64,000 bases of DNA. It comes from Streptomyces sp. AC558_RSS880 (GTDB lineage: Bacteria > Actinomycetota > Actinomycetes > Streptomycetales > Streptomycetaceae). Shown here piece after piece: positions 8,257 to 16,920 of the stretch. The notes under the pieces were generated by a model. It made no database searches. It was given only the letters and a program-made list of their open reading frames with translations, and had not been told where the DNA came from. The position numbers were made by a program, and so were the translations under genes. The stretch is taken from the NCBI RefSeq assembly GCF_019049255.1, contig NZ_JAGMUJ010000060.1:1-64000 (forward strand). The letters are read 5' to 3'. Position 1 is the stretch's first letter. Every line of letters begins with the position of its first letter.

Positions 8257-10476
8257 TCAGCGCCCGCTCGGGATCAGCCTGTCATCGTCCTTCGTGTCGT
8301 CGTCCGTCGCCGGCCGGGGCGCCGGAGCGGGCTCGTCCGGAAGCTCCACCGACAGGTGCGGCATGCGCTTGTCCAGCCAGCCCGGCAGCCACCAGTTGTT
8401 CTTGCCGAACAGGTGCATCAACGCCGGGACCAGCATGGTGCGCAGGATGAAGGCGTCCAGCGCCACCGCCCCGGCCAGGCCGACACCGAACATCGCGCCG
8501 GCCCGCTGACCCGACAGGACGAAGGAGCCGAACACCGCGATCATGATGACGGCGGCGGCGTTGATCACCCGGCTGGTCTCGGCGAGACCGTTCCGGACCG
8601 ACGTGGCGTTGTCCTTGCCCTTGACCCACTCCTCGTGCATCCGGCTGACCAGGAACACCTGGTAGTCCATGGAGAGGCCGAAGAGCATGGAGAGCATGAT
8701 CACCGGAAGGAAGGCCTCGATCGGTCCCTCGCCCACGCCGAGCAGGTCCGATCCGAACCCCCACTGGAAGATCAGCACCAGCACGCCGAAGGACGCGGCG
8801 ACCGCGAGCACGTTCATCAGCGCGGCGGTGGCCGGAATGACGAAGCTGCGGAACGCGAGCATCAGCAACAGGAAGCCGAGCACCACGACCACCCCGATGA
8901 AGAGGGGCAGCTTCTCGGCGAGCGCGTCGGAGAAGTCGTCGGAGACGGCCGTCGTACCGCCGACGTAGACCTCGAGCGAACTGTCGCCGGACGCGTCGGG
9001 GATCACGTTGTCGCGGAGCCGACTGATCAGTTCGGACGTCTCCTCGGACTGGGGTGAGGTCTCCGGTACCACCTGCACGATCCGCAACTCGGTGTCCGGC
9101 GCGGCCGGGGCGGCCACTACCTCGGTCACCCCCTCGGTACTCCTCACCTTGGCCACCACCGCGTCGAGCGCGGCGCTGTCCTGCGGGGTCTTCACGACGG
9201 CCACCAACTGCAGCGGTCCGTTCGAGCCCTCACCGAATCCCTCGGCGAGAAGGTCGTAGGCCTTCCTCGTCGTGGTGGTGGTGGGGTTGTTGCCCTGGTC
9301 GGAAAAGCCCAGGCGCAGTGAGAACGTCGGGATCGCCAGCGCCACCATGACGACGGCGGCGACGGCCGACAGGGCCCTCGGACGCTGTTCCACGAAGACC
9401 GACCAGCGTGCCGCGAGCCCCGTCGCGAGCTCTCCCTGCGGTCCCCGCTCGGCGAGCTTGCGCCGTTGACGGCGGCTGAGGACCCGGCCCTTCATCAGGC
9501 CCAGGAGGCCGGGCAGGAGCGTGACGGCGGCGAGCATCGTGGTCAGCACGACCAGCGAGGCGGCGGCGGCCATGCCGTTGAGGAAGTCGAGGTTGATGAC
9601 GAACATGCCCAGGAGCGAGATGCACACCGTGCCGCCGGCGAAGAGCACGGCGCGACCGGAGGTGTTGACGGCTCCGGTGGCCGCGTCCTCCGGAGTCATA
9701 CCGCGGTTGATGTTGCTCCGGTAGCGGGTGACGATGAACAGCGCGTAGTCGATACCGACGCCCAGGCCGATGAGCGTGCCGAGCATCGTCGAAAACTCTG
9801 GCACGGACATGACATGACTGGCCAGGGCGACGGCGCTCAGTCCCACGCCGACACTGAACAGCGCGGTGACGATCGGGACCAGCATGGCGAGGAAGGAGCC
9901 GAAGGCGAAGTAGAGGACGACGGCCGCGGCGATCACACCGACGATCTCGCTCAGATTGGCCGGCGGCTCGTCGGCGTACGAGATGACGCCCCCGCCCAGT
10001 TCCACCTCGAGCTGGTCACCGGAGACGCCCTTCGCCACCTTCACGAGCTTCTTGACGTCCGCGGGCTCGATGTCCTCGAAGGGCACGCCGAAGGTGAGCT
10101 GCGCGTAGGCGATCCTGCCGTCCTCGCTGATCTGCGCCGCGCCTTCGGGCCCGTACGGTCCGGTCACCCGGCCGATCTTGGGGAGCCCTTCGACCTCGTC
10201 CAGCATGCGGGTGATCTTCTGCTGGACCGCCGGATCCCGGACCGATCCCGACTTCGCCTCCCAGACGATGGACGCGGATTCACCGGCCTGCTCCGGGAAC
10301 GCGTCCTCCATCAGCTCGAGCGCTTTGGTCGAGTCATTGCCCGGAAGGGTCAACGAGTTGGAGTACTTGGCCCCACCGGCGGCGTTGGTGGCCACGGTGA
10401 AACCCGCGAGTGCGACGATCCACAGGATGATGACGATCCACCGGTGTCGGAAACACCAACGGCCTAATGCGCCCAC
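8257..10476 (-). CDS. MMPL family (RND-type) membrane transporter
   Basis: The 739-residue protein has the duplicated MMPL layout: one N-terminal transmembrane helix, a large outer loop, a helix bundle, then the same arrangement again, ending in a charged cytoplasmic tail. Each half carries the family's GxxxDY signature (GVGIDYALFIVTRY; GLSMDYQVFLVSR), including the Asp-Tyr pair thought to couple transport to protons. The GTG start follows GGAGTAAGTT. MMPL proteins export lipids and lipopeptides in actinobacteria, so it is a good candidate exporter for an acylated peptide. The intergenic DNA about 186 bp upstream (10662-10681) repeats the motif found ahead of the NRPS gene, which suggests common control. 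Confidence 0.93.
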   Translation of the reverse strand: MGALGRWCFRHRWIVIILWIVALAGFTVATNAAGGAKYSNSLTLPGNDSTKALELMEDAFPEQAGESASIVWEAKSGSVRDPAVQQKITRMLDEVEGLPKIGRVTGPYGPEGAAQISEDGRIAYAQLTFGVPFEDIEPADVKKLVKVAKGVSGDQLEVELGGGVISYADEPPANLSEIVGVIAAAVVLYFAFGSFLAMLVPIVTALFSVGVGLSAVALASHVMSVPEFSTMLGTLIGLGVGIDYALFIVTRYRSNINRGMTPEDAATGAVNTSGRAVLFAGGTVCISLLGMFVINLDFLNGMAAAASLVVLTTMLAAVTLLPGLLGLMKGRVLSRRQRRKLAERGPQGELATGLAARWSVFVEQRPRALSAVAAVVMVALAIPTFSLRLGFSDQGNNPTTTTTRKAYDLLAEGFGEGSNGPLQLVAVVKTPQDSAALDAVVAKVRSTEGVTEVVAAPAAPDTELRIVQVVPETSPQSEETSELISRLRDNVIPDASGDSSLEVYVGGTTAVSDDFSDALAEKLPLFIGVVVVLGFLLLMLAFRSFVIPATAALMNVLAVAASFGVLVLIFQWGFGSDLLGVGEGPIEAFLPVIMLSMLFGLSMDYQVFLVSRMHEEWVKGKDNATSVRNGLAETSRVINAAAVIMIAVFGSFVLSGQRAGAMFGVGLAGAVALDAFILRTMLVPALMHLFGKNNWWLPGWLDKRMPHLSVELPDEPAPAPRPATDDDTKDDDRLIPSGR

Positions 10477-11219
10477 AACTTACTCCACTTCACTGTCGAT
10501 CGACCGAGTACGGCCAGGGGGTGGGGGTCCGGACACCTCTGGTCCTGGTGGACCGGTGCTCCGGTGGTTCTGGCGGGCCGGCGCTCCGGCGTGCCGCCCG
10601 GGCCAGAGGTGACGAAACGCCGCGGCAAGCCTTCATCGGCCGGTTCGGGGCGGTCAACGCGGACTACAGCAACCTGCCAGGCCGAGGGCCCTCCGGCCGG
10701 GTGCGGAGCGGACGGCCTCCCCGCCTGCGTGGCGTTCGCCGTCTGCGCACCGGCTGAGGCGTCCACCGGCTTCCCGGCTCCGTCGCCCGGCCGCCCACCG
10801 ACACGTCCCACACCTGTGCCGGGCCGCTGAATCCGTTGCCGTCGGCCTCCTCGGTCGCTGTCCGCGAGGCGTGGGAAGGAATCCGGGCGATCACCCGTAC
10901 GCGTCCTGAGAGCCACCGTGCGTTCGGCGTGGCACCGATTCCCCGGCGGCCGGGAAGGCCCCTGACGTGGCAGCAAGTGGCCACCTTCGTGGTGCCCGTG
11001 GCGGGGGACCGGCCGCGGGCGCCGGGGCCGGGCACCGAGGAGGAAGATGGCGGCTCGGCGCCGTCACCGCCGTCGCCCACGGCCGGCCGTGCAGCTTCCT
11101 GCACCTCCCATTGCCCCCAAACCCCAAGTGAGCTGACATGGAGGGGAATTCAAGGATCCCGGCGCTACGGGGCGGAATCCTTCGAACTCGCTTGTGTTCA
11201 CCGAGAGACAGGGGGAGTG
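10477..11219. promoter_or_regulatory. Non-coding region with second copy of the shared motif
   Basis: These 743 bases lie between the divergent exporter and LysR-like genes. No credible coding sequence was found on either strand. The sequence at 10662-10681 matches 18 of 20 bases of the site at 4771-4790, in the same orientation relative to its minus-strand gene. Such a long untranslated span could hold promoters for both genes, but none could be placed. Confidence 0.5.
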
Positions 11220-11477
11220 ATGCACGAGCGTGAGTTCCGGGCTTTTGTTTCCGTGGCCGAGACTGGGCGCATGGATCAGGCGGCGAAGGTTCTCGGATAT
11301 TCGCAACCTGCCATCAGCTATCAGATCAAGTGCCTGGAACAGATCCTGGGTACCAAACTGTTCACCCGGGACTCCACCGGGGCGAGACTCACCAGGGAGG
11401 GGCAGATGATACTGCCGTCGGCCCGGGCCGTTCTCGCCCTGATCGACAGCATGAAAGTCGTCTGCTCCCAGGTGTGA
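11220..11477 (+). CDS. LysR-type regulator consisting of the DNA-binding domain only
   Basis: The encoded protein is only 85 residues. It covers the LysR winged helix-turn-helix (FVSVAETGRMDQAAKVLGYS, then QPAISYQIKCLEQILGTKLF, then LTREG) and stops about where the linker to the effector domain would start; ordinary LysR proteins are about 300 residues. The ATG at 11220 follows AGGGGGAG, and a GTG three bases earlier is an alternative. No effector-domain remnant is visible in the following 800 bp, so this looks like a genuine stand-alone HTH protein or a very old truncation. It may bind DNA constitutively or compete with full-length regulators. It lies upstream of the PKS operon in the same direction. 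Confidence 0.82.
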   Translation: MHEREFRAFVSVAETGRMDQAAKVLGYSQPAISYQIKCLEQILGTKLFTRDSTGARLTREGQMILPSARAVLALIDSMKVVCSQV

Positions 11478-11734
11478 CGTCTCATGGCTCCTGAGCGGGC
11501 TCTCCCCCTCCGGCTCCGGAGCCGCGTCACGCCCGAGGCCGTTGCCGCGACGGCTGATTCCACGTCGTACGCGAACTCGTACAGGAACGCGGGTATGCCC
11601 CCGGTGTCCGTGGCGGCATGAACCGCGGCTGACGGCCCCGTCCTTTCGACGGGCGGACCGCCGGCACGGTACAGCCCGCCACGCCGCCGCGGAAGCACCG
11701 TGTCCGCCGTCGCCGGCCACTCGACACGTCGTCC

Positions 11735-11789
11735 AGCCCAACGCACTGTGCCCCACGGGATGTTCCCGTGGGGCACAGTGCGTTGGGCT
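11735..11789. terminator. Perfect 26-bp-stem hairpin with 3-base loop
   Basis: Arms at 11735-11760 and 11764-11789 are exact reverse complements, separated by only TGT. It lies 258 bp after the LysR-like stop and about 500 bp before the mbtH relic. The simplest reading is a transcription terminator isolating the PKS operon. The distance from the gene and the lack of a U-tract leave room for a processed structured RNA. Confidence 0.6.
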
Positions 11790-11942
11790 GCCCGCGGTCC
11801 GTGGGCCGGTCGCCGGGGGACTCCCCTGCGGGAGGGGGCACCGGCTCGCTCCACCCGCCGCAGCGATCCGGCCGGATCGGTGGTGACGGCGTCGCGTCAC
11901 CGGGCGCCGACCGGCGCCTGCCCGTACCGGCCCGGCACCGTC

Positions 11943-11988
11943 CCGTACCGGCCCCGCCCCGTATCTGTCCGTACCGGCCCCGCCCCGT
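11943..11988. repeat. GC-rich direct repeat, two exact 20-bp copies
   Basis: The 20-bp unit CCGTACCGGCCCCGCCCCGT occurs at 11943-11962 and 11969-11988, 26 bp apart, with a diverged third copy starting about 11921. The period is near 2.5 helical turns. It may be a regulatory array or replication slippage. Confidence 0.6.
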
Positions 11989-12297
11989 GCCGCCGACGGC
12001 CAAAAATTCTTCGATGTCCCGGCGTGACGCTCAGCGACCACAGGTGCCGGCGGAGTGATCGCGGCGGCCGGTCCGGCCCCGCTGCCCGGCGAAACCGTCC
12101 GTGTTCCCGGTGGACGGGAAGCGGCGGACCGTCCGGAAGGGGATCGGCGGAAACAACGCAATGCATTATTCGATTTCTCTCATTGCGAAGTCTCGAACGC
12201 GGGGTCGAATCGGTCGCCGGCAGGGCTTGTTGATGTCAAACGATGCTGCTTAGGGTTGTCCCGAATTCGGTGACGCCGCCGGGAAGCGGACAGCTCG

Positions 12298-12498
12298 ACG
12301 GCCCCTCCGTTCGAGGGTGACAGCGCCGAGTACCACGTGCTCGTGAGCGGCGAGGGCCGGCACTCCGTCCGGCCCGTCTTCGCCGAGATCCCGCAGGGCT
12401 GGGAAACGGTGCACGGTGTGGCCTCCTGCCAGGAGTGCCCCGACCACGTCACCGAACACGGGACCGATACGCGTCCGCGCAGCCTCGCCGCGACCCTG
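12298..12498 (+). pseudogene. Decayed mbtH-like gene
   Basis: Translation of this frame follows the MbtH pattern along its whole length: PPFEGDSAEYHVLVSGEGRH, then SVRPVFAEIPQGWETVHG, then ASCQECPDHVTEHGTDTRP and RSL. MbtH proteins are about 70-residue partners of NRPS adenylation domains. Several invariant positions are lost: the SxWP tryptophan is Arg (codon 12370-12372), the WTDxRP tryptophan is Gly, Leu of the CLxx segment is Pro, and the expected ATG is ACG at 12298. No in-frame start codon lies between the upstream stop (12271) and the first GTG at 12337, and the frame runs on past the normal end into the ACP gene. Each change fits a point mutation. It is probably a pseudogene; rescue from GTG 12337 would delete the N-terminus. 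Confidence 0.75.
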
Positions 12499-12551
12499 GG
12501 CGCCCAGGGCTCCCGAGGAAGACCTCACAGACCGTCTAGGAGAGAAGCATC

Positions 12552-12803
12552 ATGCCGATACTTGCCGAAGACCGCCGCACCACCGTCAAGGAGATCGTCT
12601 GCGACATCCTCGAACTCGAGGAGGACGAAGTCACCGAGACGAGCCTCTTCATCGACGAGCACGGCGCCGACTCGCTGCGCGCGATCGAGATCCTGGCCTC
12701 CCTGGAGAAGGAGTTCGGCATCACCATCGACCAGTCCGAGCTGGCCCAGATGGTGAACCTGGAGGCGGTCTACAAGGTCGTCGCGGAGGCTCCGACCCGC
12801 TGA
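12552..12803 (+). CDS. Acyl carrier protein (type II PKS)
   Basis: An 83-residue free-standing carrier protein. The phosphopantetheine attachment motif is HGADSLRAIE, with the usual Ser after Asp. An acidic helix II region (EILASLEKEF) follows, suited to docking with ketosynthase. AGGAG precedes the ATG by nine bases. As the first intact gene of the PKS operon, directly ahead of the ketosynthase, it should carry the growing polyene chain through ketosynthase, ketoreductase and dehydratase cycles, and the finished acyl group to the NRPS starter condensation domain (not in this window). Confidence 0.95.
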   Translation: MPILAEDRRTTVKEIVCDILELEEDEVTETSLFIDEHGADSLRAIEILASLEKEFGITIDQSELAQMVNLEAVYKVVAEAPTR

Positions 12804-12845
12804 CCCGTCGCCGTCCCGCCGACCCGAAGGTTTAAGGGGAAAAAC

Positions 12846-14102
12846 ATGTCCTCAGTACGCCCCGGCGGTATCACCGGGAAACGCCGGGTGGTCCTCACCG
12901 GCTTCGGAGTGATCTCCAGCATTGGCATCGGGGCCGAGGAATTCACCGAGAGCCTACGGGCCGGCCGAAGCGGTGTCAGTCCGATCTCGCTGTTCGACGT
13001 GGAGGGTTTCGCACACGTCAACGGCTGCGAGGTCAAGGGCTTCGAGCCCGAGCAGTGGATCTCCCGCACCCCGGTACGGGAGTTGGGCCGCGCCAGCCGC
13101 TTCGCCGTCGCGGCGGCGGTCATGGCGCTCCGGGACGCCGGACTGGACCCCGTGGAACTCGCCGGCCGACGGGGACTGATCTCCGTCGGCACCACGGACG
13201 GCGAGTCCTACGAGCTGGACCGGCTGGTGGCCGCCGAGCTCGCCGACGGACCGGAGAACATGGATCCGGGCATCGTCAGGCGGGTCTCGGCGGCCCGGCT
13301 CTCCACCGCCATCGCCCAGGAACTGGACCTCACCGACGTGGAGGCCCCCACCATCGCCACCGCCTGCTCCGCGGGCAACTACGCGATCGGGTACGGCTTC
13401 GACGCCGTCAGCTCCGGCGAGGTGGAGTACGCGCTGTGCGGCGGCGCCGACGCCATGTGCCGCAAGACGTTCACCGGCTTCTACCGCCTCGGCACCATCG
13501 CCCCCGACAAGGTCCAGCCCTTCGACGTCGACCGCAAGGGCATCCTCACCGGCGAGGGTGCGGGCGTGCTCGTCCTGGAGAGCCTGGACAGCGCCCTGGC
13601 CCGCGGCGCCACCATCTACGCCGAGGTGCTCGGCTACGGCCTCAACTGCGACGCGTACCACCAGGTCGCCCCCAACGGCGACAGCGTGGCGCAGTGCATG
13701 AGCCTCGCCCTCGACAACGCCGGAGTGAAGCCCGACGAGGTCGACCTCATCTCGGCCCACGGCACCGGCACCAAGGCCAACGACATCACCGAGGCCGGCG
13801 CCATCCGCAAGGTGTTCGGCGCGGCCACGCCCCGCACCATCTCGCTGAAGTCGATGCTCGGCCACACCATGGGCGCCGCCAGCGCGCTCGGCGCGATCGC
13901 CTGCGGCCTCGCCATCACGCACGGCTTCATCCCGCCGACCATCAACCACAACCGCACCGACCCCGAGTGCGAGATCGACTGCGTGCCCAACCACGCCGTC
14001 GAGGCCGACCTGCGCGTGGTGCAGAACAACGGCCTCGCCTTCGGCGGCAACAACGCCATCGTCATCCTCGGCAAGTACGACAGGGACGGTGAGCGCCGGT
14101 GA
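12846..14102 (+). CDS. Type II PKS ketosynthase alpha (KS1)
   Basis: A 418-residue beta-ketoacyl-ACP synthase of the FabF type. The full catalytic set is visible: Cys174 in TACSAG, His305 in SAHGTGT, Lys335 in SLKS and His340 in LGHTMG. The C-terminal glycine-rich loop reads LAFGGNNAIVILG. The ATG follows AGGGGAAAAAC. The gene is 42 bp after the ACP and overlaps the next gene by four bases. It is expected to perform decarboxylative condensation of malonyl-ACP with the growing chain, paired with a chain-length partner. Which of the two Cys-less proteins downstream is that partner cannot be told from order alone. Confidence 0.95.
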   Translation: MSSVRPGGITGKRRVVLTGFGVISSIGIGAEEFTESLRAGRSGVSPISLFDVEGFAHVNGCEVKGFEPEQWISRTPVRELGRASRFAVAAAVMALRDAGLDPVELAGRRGLISVGTTDGESYELDRLVAAELADGPENMDPGIVRRVSAARLSTAIAQELDLTDVEAPTIATACSAGNYAIGYGFDAVSSGEVEYALCGGADAMCRKTFTGFYRLGTIAPDKVQPFDVDRKGILTGEGAGVLVLESLDSALARGATIYAEVLGYGLNCDAYHQVAPNGDSVAQCMSLALDNAGVKPDEVDLISAHGTGTKANDITEAGAIRKVFGAATPRTISLKSMLGHTMGAASALGAIACGLAITHGFIPPTINHNRTDPECEIDCVPNHAVEADLRVVQNNGLAFGGNNAIVILGKYDRDGERR

Positions 14103-15226
14103 CGTACGCCATCGTCGGCACGGGAGCGGTCGCCGGCATCGGCGCCGACCCGGCCGAGATCTTCGACAGCCTGTGCGCCGGGCGCAGCGGCCTCGCCCCG
14201 CTGAAGGCCTTCGACCGCACCCGCTTCAAGGCGCAGCAGCTCTTCGAGATCGACGACCGGCCGCAGGACGGCACCGACGAGCCGGGCCGCGCGAGCCGCT
14301 TCCTGGTGGAGGCCGTCCGGCAGGCCGTGCGCGACGCGGGGCTGCCGGAGGACCTCTCCGGCGTCCCGGTCCTCGTCGGCACCGGACTGCGCGAGCTGCG
14401 CTCCCTGGAGCTGTGGTGGCGTGACGGCGTCCCCTTCGACGCCGACGGACTGCACTTCGAGGACGCCCTGCGCACCGCGTTCGGCGCCGTCGACACCCAC
14501 ACCTTCGCCGGTGCCTGCTCCGCGTCCCTGTACGCCCTGGCGCTCGGCTGGGACCTGCTCGAACTCGGCGAGGCGGAGACCGTCGTCGTGGCCGGGTGCG
14601 ACGTGGTCACCGAGAGCATGTTCGGCCTCGCCGACCGCGTGCAGTTCGACCCGCCCCCCGCGGTGCGGCCCTTCGACACCGACCGCCGCGGCACCATCCT
14701 CGGCGAGGGCGCCGCCGCCGTCGTCCTCACCCGCGCACCGGGCGACCGTCCGGTGCGCGGCCGGCTGCGCTCGGTGGCCGTCAACTGCGACGCCCACCAC
14801 CAGACCGCGCCCGACGAGGCGGGCGTCACCGCCGCGGTACGCCAGGCGCAGCGACGCGCCGGAGTCGAACCCGCGGACATCGACCTGGTCATGCTGCACG
14901 CCACCGGCACCCCGCTCAACGACCGCACCGAAGCCGTCGTCACCGCGCGGGTCTTCGACGGCGCGCGCCCGGCCCTCACCGGCATCAAGTCGCTGACCGG
15001 GCACACCTCGGGTTCGGCCGGGCTGCTCGGTCTGATCGTCGCCCTGCACTCGCTCGGCAGCTCGGTGGTGCCGCCGATCGCGGGCCTGGCCGACCCCCTC
15101 CCGGAGGCGGACGGCCTGCGCCTGGTGACCGGTGAGCCCCTGACCGCACCGCTGCGGCTGGCGCAGGTCAACAGTTTCGGCTTCGGCGGGGTCAACGCCG
15201 TCGCCGTCGTGGGAGGTACCGCATGA
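14099..15226 (+). CDS. Second type II PKS ketosynthase with complete active site (KS2)
   Basis: A 375-residue ketosynthase homologue starting at a GTG that overlaps the previous stop (GTGA). In classical type II systems this slot holds a chain length factor with Cys replaced by Gln. Here all catalytic residues are present: Cys140 in GACSAS, His267 in LHATGTP, Lys297 in IKSLTGH and His302 in the same motif. It is shorter than KS1, with a trimmed N-terminus. It probably is a condensing enzyme in its own right, perhaps acting at a different chain length or for initiation. Two-KS arrangements occur in highly reducing type II clusters for cinnamoyl or polyene chains. It could still serve as structural partner of KS1. 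Confidence 0.9.
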   Translation: MTYAIVGTGAVAGIGADPAEIFDSLCAGRSGLAPLKAFDRTRFKAQQLFEIDDRPQDGTDEPGRASRFLVEAVRQAVRDAGLPEDLSGVPVLVGTGLRELRSLELWWRDGVPFDADGLHFEDALRTAFGAVDTHTFAGACSASLYALALGWDLLELGEAETVVVAGCDVVTESMFGLADRVQFDPPPAVRPFDTDRRGTILGEGAAAVVLTRAPGDRPVRGRLRSVAVNCDAHHQTAPDEAGVTAAVRQAQRRAGVEPADIDLVMLHATGTPLNDRTEAVVTARVFDGARPALTGIKSLTGHTSGSAGLLGLIVALHSLGSSVVPPIAGLADPLPEADGLRLVTGEPLTAPLRLAQVNSFGFGGVNAVAVVGGTA

Positions 15227-16113
15227 CGATCGCCGTCACCGGCGTCGCCGTGGCACTGCCGGGCACGTCCGACCCGCGGGACCTCCTCCGACCGGCTCCG
15301 CCGGGCGCCGAACCCGTCGACCCCGCGGCCCGCATCGGCAAGAAGGGCCTGCGCTTCAAGGACCGCGCCACCCGGCTCGGCCTGCATCTCGCGCATGCCG
15401 CGCTCACCGACGCCGGCCTCCTGGAGGCCGGCAGGACGACCGTGCCCGGCGACCGGATCGCCACCGTGGTCAGCTCCAACCTCGGCAACGCGGACACCGT
15501 GTGCCGGGCGGTGGAGACCATCGCCAAGGAGTCCACCGAGGCGCTCAGCCCGATGGACACCCCGAACGCCTCCAGCAACATCATCGCCTCGGAGACCGCC
15601 ATCCGCTACGGTCTGCGCGGCCCCAACCTCACGGTGTGCAACGGCCGTTCCTCCGGCCTCGACGCGGTCCGCTGGGCCGCCGTGCTGCTGCGCGCTGGCC
15701 GCGCCGACCACGTACTGGTCACCGGCGTGGAACCGGACAACGAGGTCACCCGCCGGCTCGTCGGCGGCCCGGTGGCCGACGGCGGTGCCGCCCTGGTGCT
15801 CAGCCGCGCCGCCACGGCCCCGGCCCGCGTCCTGCTCGGCCCGGTCGTCCGCACCGCCCGGCCGGACGACACCGTCACCGAACTGGCGCGGCGCACCCCG
15901 GACGGCCGGCTCTGGCTCAGCCCCGGCGAGCACCCCGTGCCGACCGGCGCCCGGCGCCTCGACCTGGGCGGCTGGGGCGAACTGTCCGGCGCGCTCGGTG
16001 TGGTCCAGTGCGCCGCCGCGGCCGGCTGGTTCGCCGAGGGCGGCACGCCGGTGGCGTACGCCCTGGCCGGCGCCACGGGCGCGGTCCTGCTCGCCCCGGA
16101 GCGCACCCGATGA
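15223..16113 (+). CDS. Short ketosynthase-like protein lacking catalytic Cys (CLF-like)
   Basis: The 296-residue protein is thiolase-fold related but about 100 residues shorter than a ketosynthase. Where KS proteins have Cys, it reads CNGRSSGLDAV, so Arg142 occupies the nucleophile position. The downstream HGTGT and GHT histidine motifs are absent. The ATG overlaps the KS2 stop by four bases, so production is coupled to KS2, and the two may form a KS-CLF heterodimer. A chain length factor normally keeps the whole fold; this one has lost part of the C-terminal half, so a scaffold role is also possible. A second Arg-substituted protein is encoded at 17925-19031. Confidence 0.85.
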   Translation: MTIAVTGVAVALPGTSDPRDLLRPAPPGAEPVDPAARIGKKGLRFKDRATRLGLHLAHAALTDAGLLEAGRTTVPGDRIATVVSSNLGNADTVCRAVETIAKESTEALSPMDTPNASSNIIASETAIRYGLRGPNLTVCNGRSSGLDAVRWAAVLLRAGRADHVLVTGVEPDNEVTRRLVGGPVADGGAALVLSRAATAPARVLLGPVVRTARPDDTVTELARRTPDGRLWLSPGEHPVPTGARRLDLGGWGELSGALGVVQCAAAAGWFAEGGTPVAYALAGATGAVLLAPERTR

Positions 16114-16865
16114 GGAACGTCGTCCTGCTGCACGGTCTCGCCAACAACGAGCACGTCTGGTCCTCGCTCACCGGCCACTGGAACCCCGGCGTCGAGGTCC
16201 ACGCGCCGCGGCTGCCCTGGCACGGCGGCGGGATCGCCGACTGGCGTCACGAGACGGACTCCGCGGCCCGTCTGGCGGACGTGCTCGACCGGGTGCCGGG
16301 CGGCCCCGACCTGGTCGTCGCCCACTCCTTCAGCTCGGTGCTGCTGCTGGAACTGCTCAGCCGCCGTGCCGCGGCGGGCGAACCACCGGGCCTGTCCGGT
16401 GTCGTCCTCGTCAACCCCTTCTACCGGAGCGACGCCGACGACTTCCACTGGGACATGATCGCGCCGACCCTGGACGACTTCCCGCGCACCATGGCCGAGT
16501 CCATGAGGCTGCGCACCCGGGACCGTCCCGTCGATCCGGACCTCCTCACCGACATGGCCCGGCGGATGACCGAGTGGATCGGACCCTACGGCTGGCTCCG
16601 GTTCTTCGACGCGTACCTGCGCACACCGCTGTTCCGGGTCGACCTGGTCACCACGCCGGCCCTGGTGATCGGCGGAGAGGACGACCGGTCCGCGCCCGTG
16701 GAGCAGGCCCGTGGGCTCGCCGCCCGGCTGCCCGGGGCGCAGTGCGTGACCGTCCCCGGCTGCGGTCACTTCCCGATGCTCGAACGGCCCGACTGGTTCA
16801 CGGCCGGCGTGCAGGCCTTCCTCGGCCTCCTCCCGCCCCGCGTCCGGCCCCTGGCCGACGCCTGA
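16110..16865 (+). CDS. Alpha/beta hydrolase in PKS operon
   Basis: The 251-residue protein starts at an ATG overlapping the previous stop by four bases. It has VVLLHGLANN near the N-terminus (oxyanion loop), a nucleophile elbow VAHSFSS with Ser73, an acid in GGEDDRSAP, and a late catalytic His in GCGHFPMLE. The elbow has Ala for the first Gly of GxSxG. Likely roles are release or editing of acyl-ACP thioesters, or hydrolysis of a pathway ester. Its place between PKS subunits argues for a dedicated function in polyene assembly, but no substrate can be read from the sequence. It is distinct from the type II thioesterase at 20795. Confidence 0.88.
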   Translation: MRNVVLLHGLANNEHVWSSLTGHWNPGVEVHAPRLPWHGGGIADWRHETDSAARLADVLDRVPGGPDLVVAHSFSSVLLLELLSRRAAAGEPPGLSGVVLVNPFYRSDADDFHWDMIAPTLDDFPRTMAESMRLRTRDRPVDPDLLTDMARRMTEWIGPYGWLRFFDAYLRTPLFRVDLVTTPALVIGGEDDRSAPVEQARGLAARLPGAQCVTVPGCGHFPMLERPDWFTAGVQAFLGLLPPRVRPLADA

Positions 16866-16920
16866 CCCCGCCGCGCTCGACCCGGCCGACCCGACACGAC
16901 CCGACACGAAGGAGTCCGTG

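Larger units (their letters stand above)
11478..12297. other. Non-coding region upstream of the PKS operon
   Basis: These 820 bases contain no recognisable gene. They hold a perfect 26-bp-stem hairpin (11735-11789) and GC-rich direct repeats around 11943-11988. DNA between 12150 and 12240 is locally AT-richer and could include the operon promoter, but no confident -35/-10 pair could be assigned. Confidence 0.5.

Noticed and set aside
10477..11219. Search for a hidden gene in the long gap before the LysR-like gene
   Set aside because: Open frames exist on both strands but have no start context, no motif and a random GC-rich composition.
12954..13994. Minus-strand frame opposite the KS1 gene
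   Set aside because: Val/Gly/Asp-rich antisense translation with no motif; KS1 has a complete active site.
14099..15226. Second PKS gene considered as a classical chain length factor
   Set aside because: The gene order suggested CLF, but Cys140, His267 and His302 are all present, so it is called a ketosynthase.
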